Shown: piece by piece, positions 58,158-64,000 of the stretch
How the letters are laid out: each line of letters opens with the position of its first letter
How positions within the stretch are numbered: the stretch's first letter is position 1
Assembly (NCBI RefSeq): GCF_030463535.1
Contig: NC_132899.1
Coordinates: 16,836,990-16,900,989 of the forward strand
Source: Salminus brasiliensis
Lineage: Eukaryota > Chordata > Actinopteri > Characiformes > Bryconidae
Direction: 5' to 3'
DNA length: 64,000 nt
Notes under the pieces: generated by a model
Database searches by the model: none
What the model was told of the DNA's origin: nothing
The model's input: the letters and a program-made list of their open reading frames with translations, nothing else
Made by a program: the position numbers and the translations under genes

Positions 58158-59778
58158 TATATAAACATATTAATAATAAGTTCTCTGATTGAGCTCACAT
58201 GCTCACTCACAGTACATCCAACATCAAAGGAAGCCTCATGTTCTCATGCAGTAACTGATGAGTAAAATGTCCTGTCAGCTTCCTCTATAGTGCTAAACTT
58301 TTATTCAGTACACTAATAGATTTTGAATTGGATTTTAAATTGATAATTTTGCTACCATATTGATAGTAATCCAATACAATTTCAGAAAATATTTCAAGAA
58401 ACTATTAGGACAAATGCAAATTGAGTGTACGTAAGAGTGTACATAGGTCAAACCAATTGTAGGGCTTCACAATTTTCACAGAATACCATTGCAATGAAAT
58501 AGCTTGGACAGTTCTATGCCTTATGTTATATTAAAAAAAGCACACTCAAACCCTCACTGGAGCTCCTAATGGAGCTTTTGATATGGTAATATAAAATCGT
58601 ATTATGGTGCAAAAGGAGGCCTAATTCATGCATTCCTGACAGACATGATTTAAATGTGTCCTCTTTCACACAGACTAGGCCACGGTAATTCAGCTGTAAG
58701 TGAGAGGTAAAGGAAACGCCTGAGGGGAAGGGTGAGAAAGAGGTGCGATTTGATTGCCATGTGTTCTGGGGTGTGATCAGGCTGTACCAGAGGTTGGTTG
58801 GAGAGAAAATAGATTTCCATTTTGAAATTCTGTGTTTATGGCCTATATGTTTTATAAATATTTACAGCAATCAAAAACAGCAGTACTTACAAAAATATTT
58901 CTTACAAAATATATTGTTCTAAACATACCAACATTGTTATGAGGGCAAGCAAAAGCTGAACAGGAAAGCAACCTGTGCAGGCTAAGAGTGTGGTAAACTT
59001 TACCAGCACAGCACAAAATGACCGTAGCCACAAAACCACAAGAGACATTTTCAAGTCATTCACACACACTCACTACAGCTTTACAGAAGCACCGAGGTTC
59101 TCTAGGCTGAAGGTAACTGAAATCTGTTACACCCTATTTAAAGACACACATTAGTGCCTAGAATCTGCTCTTTTGCAAAGTTTTCATTGTGTGCATTGTG
59201 TATTTTCATTGTGAGCATCCTGAATTGTTTTGATGTTGGTTTCTTAGATGTAATTGAAACTGTCTGTTTCTCTGACTGTTTTGAATTGGTGTGTGATTCT
59301 GCTATTAAAAAAGCATTGCCCTCTCTTGCATTTATGTTAGCTCACACCCGACACATCCAATCCATCCAAAAAGGAATCATTTAGAGTTATATAAGCAAAT
59401 GTAATGGAACTATACAGTATAGAACCAGTTATAATAACCATTTGATGGTTAAATGTTGCTTCTCTAGTTATTTAAAAATCATTCTTAAAAAGAGTATATG
59501 AGTAGATTTTGGCTGGATGAAGTGTATATACTTGCTTTGGAACAAGAGTATGAGGACTGGAGTGTGTATTATATCTTACAATGAACTCAATGTAGTTTAC
59601 ATTTGCAAATAGTGAATATAGACTTCTCTTATTTAGCTCAGCAGTTTAGACAAAGTAAGGCTGCCATCTAGTGCAGATATTGTGCCATGAAAGCCATCTG
59701 TGCAAAACACAGACTAAGTCTAACCATGTATCATTGCATGTCAATAGCACTCTATATGCTTTAGAAAGAATATGTGTA

Positions 59779-59779
59779 G

Positions 59780-59829
<50 letters not shown>
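59779..59829. repeat. (TA)n microsatellite
   Basis: A pure TA run of about 50 bp that generates Tyr/Ile chance frames on both strands. Confidence 0.98.
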
Positions 59830-59831
<2 letters not shown>

Positions 59832-60189
59832 TGAATCTGTGTGATTGTAAAGAGGAACAACCTCCGGCCAGTGAATGTCTGCGAATGGCTTGTAGGAAGG
59901 CTGGAATCTACAAAGACTGGACATTTTTGCTGTGGCCCTGTGGTCTCGGGATTGCTCTGTCTGAAACAGTCGCAGCTCTCGTTGAGTTGACCTGAGCTCG
60001 GCGTGCTGCTCAAGCTTTGTAGGCAGCCTGACTGAGTTCCAGGGAGTTCCAGTCATTACCTCGTTGGTCCAGTAAGTGTCAGTAAAGAGTAAGCGTGTGA
60101 CATCACCTCATTTTACAAGTCTGTGAACTCTGCTGAGTGAACGTGCCTGCTGTCTATGATTAGAAAAAAAAACATCTGAAACACGTGGA

Positions 60190-60395
60190 TTAAAGGCCCT
60201 TTACCCTCTCTGCTCCCCGGGCGCTGGAGTTGGCTGCCCACCGCTGTGTGTGTGTGTGTGTGTGTGTACTCACTGCCCCTAGTTCACCAGTGTGTGTGTA
60301 TGTTCACTACCACAGATGGGTTAAATGCGGAGGACACATTTCGCTGTACAGTGTACAGTATAGTGCACGTTTAAATTAGTAGCACCATTAACTGT
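60190..60395 (+). mobile_element. Fish SINE tail with internal (GT)n
   Basis: AAAGGCCCTTTACCCTCTCTGCTCCCCGGGCGCTGGAG, then a GT run, CACTGCCCCTAGTTCACCAGTGTGTG and GATGGGTTAAATGCGGAGGACACATTTCGCTGTAC form the body and tail of the SINE family whose head is at 24425. The tRNA-like head is missing. Confidence 0.75.
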
Positions 60396-61084
60396 AAATG
60401 TAAAAATACAGCGTGTGTGTGTGTAAGTGTGCTGGGCCCATGATCTAGATAGAGGTTGATGTGGAGAGTTAACAATTTAACTTATTTTGGGTACAAGGAC
60501 CACGCCCCTTACCCTTAGGTCTTCAACCCCTCTATATACCCACCTCACATTCAAGCCCGCTTTGAAGAACAAACATCGCGCCCACCTCCACCCAGTCTCG
60601 TCTCGCTTCACACGCAGACCACAGAAAGGCCGACCGGGAACACTAGCCAAAACACATCTGAGTCATCCCTCGAGTTCCTCCACCTTAGGGTGTGTTTCTC
60701 ACCAGCAAAGCAGCCATGACTATAGGCTCAGAGCGACTGTCTGGGGGATGGGGATCTCCAAATGCTGAGTTTACAAAAGAAAGACAAACAACTTTGAATG
60801 AAACTTAATGTCAAATATTATTTATTATTATTATTTATTCCAAGCAATGTGTAGCTAGCATTTCTATTGGTCTAATCATCCAGAAGTAGTCACACAGTGT
60901 ACAGAGCAGCTACAGGAGATTTACATCCATCTCTGCCCAAACCGAACCAGATGCCCACCCGAACTCGCCTACGTTTTTAATGCTATTTTTAATTAAATGA
61001 ATCGCTATGGCGTGATAATCTCAATATAGCAAAGTAACAAATCACACTGTGATCGTAAAAAAGCTGCATAAGTTATTAAGTCTT

Positions 61085-61200
61085 AATCACGCAGCGCTGG
61101 AACGCGCAGCGCGCACACGTGAACTCCTCCACTGCCCGCGTTACACTTGACCTTGTAGCCAGCGGGACGAGCCCGGCGTCCACCTGTCCTGGAATCCTTC
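61085..61200. promoter_or_regulatory. Small CpG-dense patch, possible promoter
   Basis: About a dozen CpG dinucleotides occur within roughly 120 bp (GCAGCGCTGGAACGCGCAGCGCGCACACGTG and onward) in an otherwise AT-rich setting, including one CACGTG. No exon is recognisable beside it. Confidence 0.3.
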
Positions 61201-62062
61201 AGCCTGCTAAAAATGTTGATCAAATGTTGAACCTCGTTGATCATTTATTTATTTATTTTTAAATCATATGTTGTAATCTAAATGCAGAATTAATGTCCGT
61301 TTGCAGCAGCGTATGGCCTATTGAATTCGTTTTGATTAGACTACAGTTTGTTTGATAGGCTATAATGGGCCTAAGAATATCCGATGTTTTCGTGGTTTAT
61401 TGTACATGTTAATTGTGTTATTGCTGTTGGCCTATTGCAGTTAAATGGTTGTGCAATGCATAGCCCTATTGCTGTATTTTTTTTTTTCGTTTTTTTTGGA
61501 GGGGGGTGCACTTAGGCTATACGCTTAATATAAAAATGTTCGTTTGTTCAGAAAGTATTTTAAAGTATTTTTAAACCTAAATTATATCAGAGTAGAGAAA
61601 ATCCATTCAGACATCAGTCTTGTAGCCTGTGTTGTCGATGTTTAGGCCTGTGGATCATTGTTCGCCCTGGTGTTTTAATGATGTGGAGTTCCGCTCTTAA
61701 TAAGCAGTTTCAATAACAGACCTGTGCTTCTTCGGTGCTGCACTGTTCATTACCATCATCATGAACAGATCTCGGTCATGCAAACAGCCCGGAACTGTAG
61801 CTAGATAAGAAGATCAGGTCAGGTAATGGTGGTGTGTGTTGCGCCACACCAATCATGGTTTTCACTGGACAACGGCGATATAGTACACATCTGTGTTCAG
61901 TATATGATACTTATACTTTTATTTGGTTTATTTGTTTCTTCTATGAAGAACTTGTGGTGTATATCCAGGCACATGCTCAGATCAGTCTTTTTCTCTGCTA
62001 GTTTGGGTGTCTGAGAGTTGTCCTGCAGCGCCTCCTTTAGGTCACATGCTCAAGCAGTCTGG

Positions 62063-63610
62063 CGTCAGGAGAGAGAAGTTTGGTGGCTGATTGTAGGAAC
62101 TGGCTTTCAGTGTGGATAGCTAGCTAGCTAGTGTTTTCCACTGGTTTATATAATGAAAGCATACGAAAGATGCCTTAATATATTATTTTTCATATTAGGT
62201 GAGACCTGTTATGTTATTTGCGGAGATAAGTAAGCTTTGCGTGTAGCAGCCACGTGTATGTGTAGTCACGTGACTATGAGGGGAAATTAGCTACATGTTT
62301 ATATAGTAAGTTCAGTCATGTTAACATTTGCAAACGTGTTTGGTTCATTATTTGAAGCTGATATTTAACTTAACGTGTGCTGTAAGCTGGCAGTACTCTG
62401 TCATGCACACCTCATTCATGCAGTGCTGTTTGCTTGGTAAACTGAATTTATATATAAACTAAATTTATTATATATAAATTTATTATATATATATTTATAT
62501 ATAAATTTATATATGCGAGCTAGCTACATTTAGTTAACCTCATTTCAACAGTTATCTGCACTTAAATACGTATGCATGAGAGCGTATGTAAGCTTACAGC
62601 ACACGTGTAATGATGGAGGAGAGAAAAGCATTGGTGGCTGCTCTTTGGAACTCGCTTTTAGTGTTGATAGCTAGCTAGTGCTAGTGTTTTTCACAGGTTT
62701 ACTTTATAAAAGCCTACGAAATATTATTTTTCATATTAGGTAAGACCCGTTATGTTATTTTCGGAGATAAGTAAGATTTGCGTGTAGCAGCCACGTGTAT
62801 TTGTAGTCACGTGACTATGCGGGAACTACATGTTTATAGCTAGTAAGTTCAGTTATGTTAACATTTGCAAACGTGTTTGGTTTATTATTTGAAGCTGATA
62901 TTTAACTTAACGTGTGCTGTAAGCTGACAATTCACTTCCATGCACACCTCATTCATGCAGTGCTGTTTGCTTGGTAAACTAAATTTATGTATGGGAGAAA
63001 AAAATGGCTGCTCCTAGTTGATAGCTAGTGTTTTTCACAGGTTTTTCTTTTATAAAAGCCTACGAAAGATGCCTGAACATATTAATTTTCATATTAGGTA
63101 AGACCTGGTATGTTATTTTCGGAGCTATCTAGCTAGCTAAGTAAGCTGAGTGTGTAGCAGTTAGCTAGTGCCACCAGTCACGTGCGCTATATGCTGACTA
63201 TGATAGAGCTAAGCTAAACGACATGTTTATATTAAGTTCAGTTATTGCATTAACATTTGCAAACGTTTTTGGCTAATTCTTTTAAGATGTTATTTCACTG
63301 AACGTGTGCTGTAAGCTTACACTACATTGTCCTGCATACCTGTTTCAGCTAGTGCAGCTAATTCATGCTAGCTAATGATATTTGCTTGGTTACATTTAAA
63401 TATACTAGCCAGCACACAGCTAGCTACTAGCTATTTAACAAAGCAAGCACCAGTTCATGAACTAGCTGCACTATAATAAGTATGCATGACCGTGCATATA
63501 TATATATATAACACGTTTAATGTTGTACATTCTCGTGTAGGGTCAGGAGGAGAGAAAAGGTTGGTGGCTTCTCTGAGAAACTGTGTGGATAAGTGTGGAT
63601 AAGTCTCAGC
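62063..63610. repeat. Tandem array of about 0.55-kb units with conserved E-boxes (3 units plus a partial fourth)
   Basis: Unit starts, each a GGAGAGAAA..GGTGGCT-like block, lie near 62063, 62611, 62990 and 63540. Each unit continues with GATAGCTAGCTAG, TTTTTCATATTAGGTAAGACC, TGTTATTTTCGGAG, AACATTTGCAAACGTG and ACGTGTGCTGTAAGC. Unit 2 lacks the distal 170 bp. CACGTG E-boxes occur in pairs 16 bp apart in units 1 (62251, 62267) and 2 (62792, 62808); unit 3 keeps one (63179), and another is at 62602. The distal parts carry AT-rich palindromes. No ORF is conserved between units, so this looks noncoding. Confidence 0.9.
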
Positions 63611-63766
63611 AGACATCAGGTGTGGGTATGTCTCCGCATACATATAGCCTTCAAATCGTGCCTGGACTACTGGTGGTTGCCTAACAGCCCCCCATCACTG
63701 TAAGACTGTCCTGCACTGCAGACTGATGCTCCATTCAGGAAGTATGTGCATTCTCGGTTGTCTATG

Positions 63767-63770
<4 letters not shown>

Positions 63771-63797
<27 letters not shown>
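63771..63797. repeat. (GT)n microsatellite
   Basis: A GT run about 170 bp beyond the tandem array. Confidence 0.95.
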
Positions 63798-63800
<3 letters not shown>

Positions 63801-63894
63801 CTAGGAGTTCTTCACAGAGAAGCACACAAGATAAGTTTTTTTTTATTATTATTCCCCTTCTTTTCCTTTTCTGATCCTAGGCCCTGTAGATGAT

Positions 63895-64000
63895 TTTTTT
63901 TTAAATCAAATCAGTTTGTATAGTGCTTTTTACAACTGGCATCATAACAAGAGATCAACAGGAGATAAAAACTTTAGACCTCCCCAGTGAGCAAGCCAAA
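63895..64000 (+). repeat. Dispersed fish repeat, second copy (runs off the window)
   Basis: AAATCAGTTTGTATAGTGCTTTTTACAACTGGCATCATAAC matches the copy at 1500-1565 and continues with ACTTTAGACCTCCCCAGTGAGCAAGCCAAA, the usual downstream part of this fish repeat. It is cut by the window edge. Confidence 0.6.

Larger units (their letters stand above)
55434..61999. other. Gene-free region upstream of cpn1
   Basis: No exon could be supported. It contains the CT tract, a G-quadruplex motif (55938), a Tc1-like remnant (57780), TA microsatellites at 58108 and 59779, a SINE tail (60190) and a small CpG-dense patch (61085). The expected next gene, from human order (ERLIN1), was not seen. Confidence 0.5.

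Noticed and set aside
60487-60768. 93-codon plus-strand frame rich in Arg, Pro, Ser and Thr
   Set aside because: It follows a SINE tail, has no homologous feel and no exon signals; probably chance.

Overview
This is vertebrate, almost certainly teleost fish, nuclear DNA. It has multi-exon genes with GT-AG introns, abundant (CA)n, (TA)n and (GATA)n microsatellites, and fish-typical dispersed repeats: tRNA-headed SINEs, an L2-type 3' tail, Tc1/mariner remnants and MITEs. I see no bacterial or viral genes, no CRISPR array and no convincing tRNA or rRNA gene. Most open frames over 60 codons are chance frames or antisense shadows.

Two genes are recognisable, both on the minus strand, in the order dnmbp then cpn1, which matches human 10q24 (DNMBP-CPN1). 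The complete nine-exon CDS of cpn1 (carboxypeptidase N catalytic chain, 451 aa) lies at 44923-55433; every splice site and phase closes. Upstream of it in the array, the 5' part of dnmbp (Tuba, a Cdc42 GEF scaffold) has a probable noncoding first exon at about 39897-40050, then coding exons at 24800-24947, 23705-23827 and 19445-21754. These encode four SH3 domains, an acidic tract, proline-rich linkers and a coiled coil. The DH, BAR and C-terminal SH3 exons were not found and probably lie left of the window.

The most intriguing part is the left 19 kb, downstream of dnmbp exon 4. A 1.8 kb minus-strand open frame (9585-11376) encodes a Gln tract and a very long Arg/Asp/Glu/Tyr mixed-charge domain. 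It ends at a splice donor in phase 1, the same phase as dnmbp exon 4. It may therefore be an alternative first exon of dnmbp (a mixed-charge N-terminus replacing the four SH3 domains) or a nested gene. Two weaker candidate exons (16426-16750 and 3116-3260) have compatible phases.

The intron and intergenic DNA is repeat-rich. The right end (62.06-63.6 kb) holds an unusual tandem array of about 0.55 kb units carrying repeated CACGTG E-boxes. Other structures of note are an 82-bp near-palindrome, several perfect inverted repeats, a G-quadruplex motif upstream of cpn1 and a perfect DR1 nuclear-receptor site in the dnmbp-cpn1 interval.
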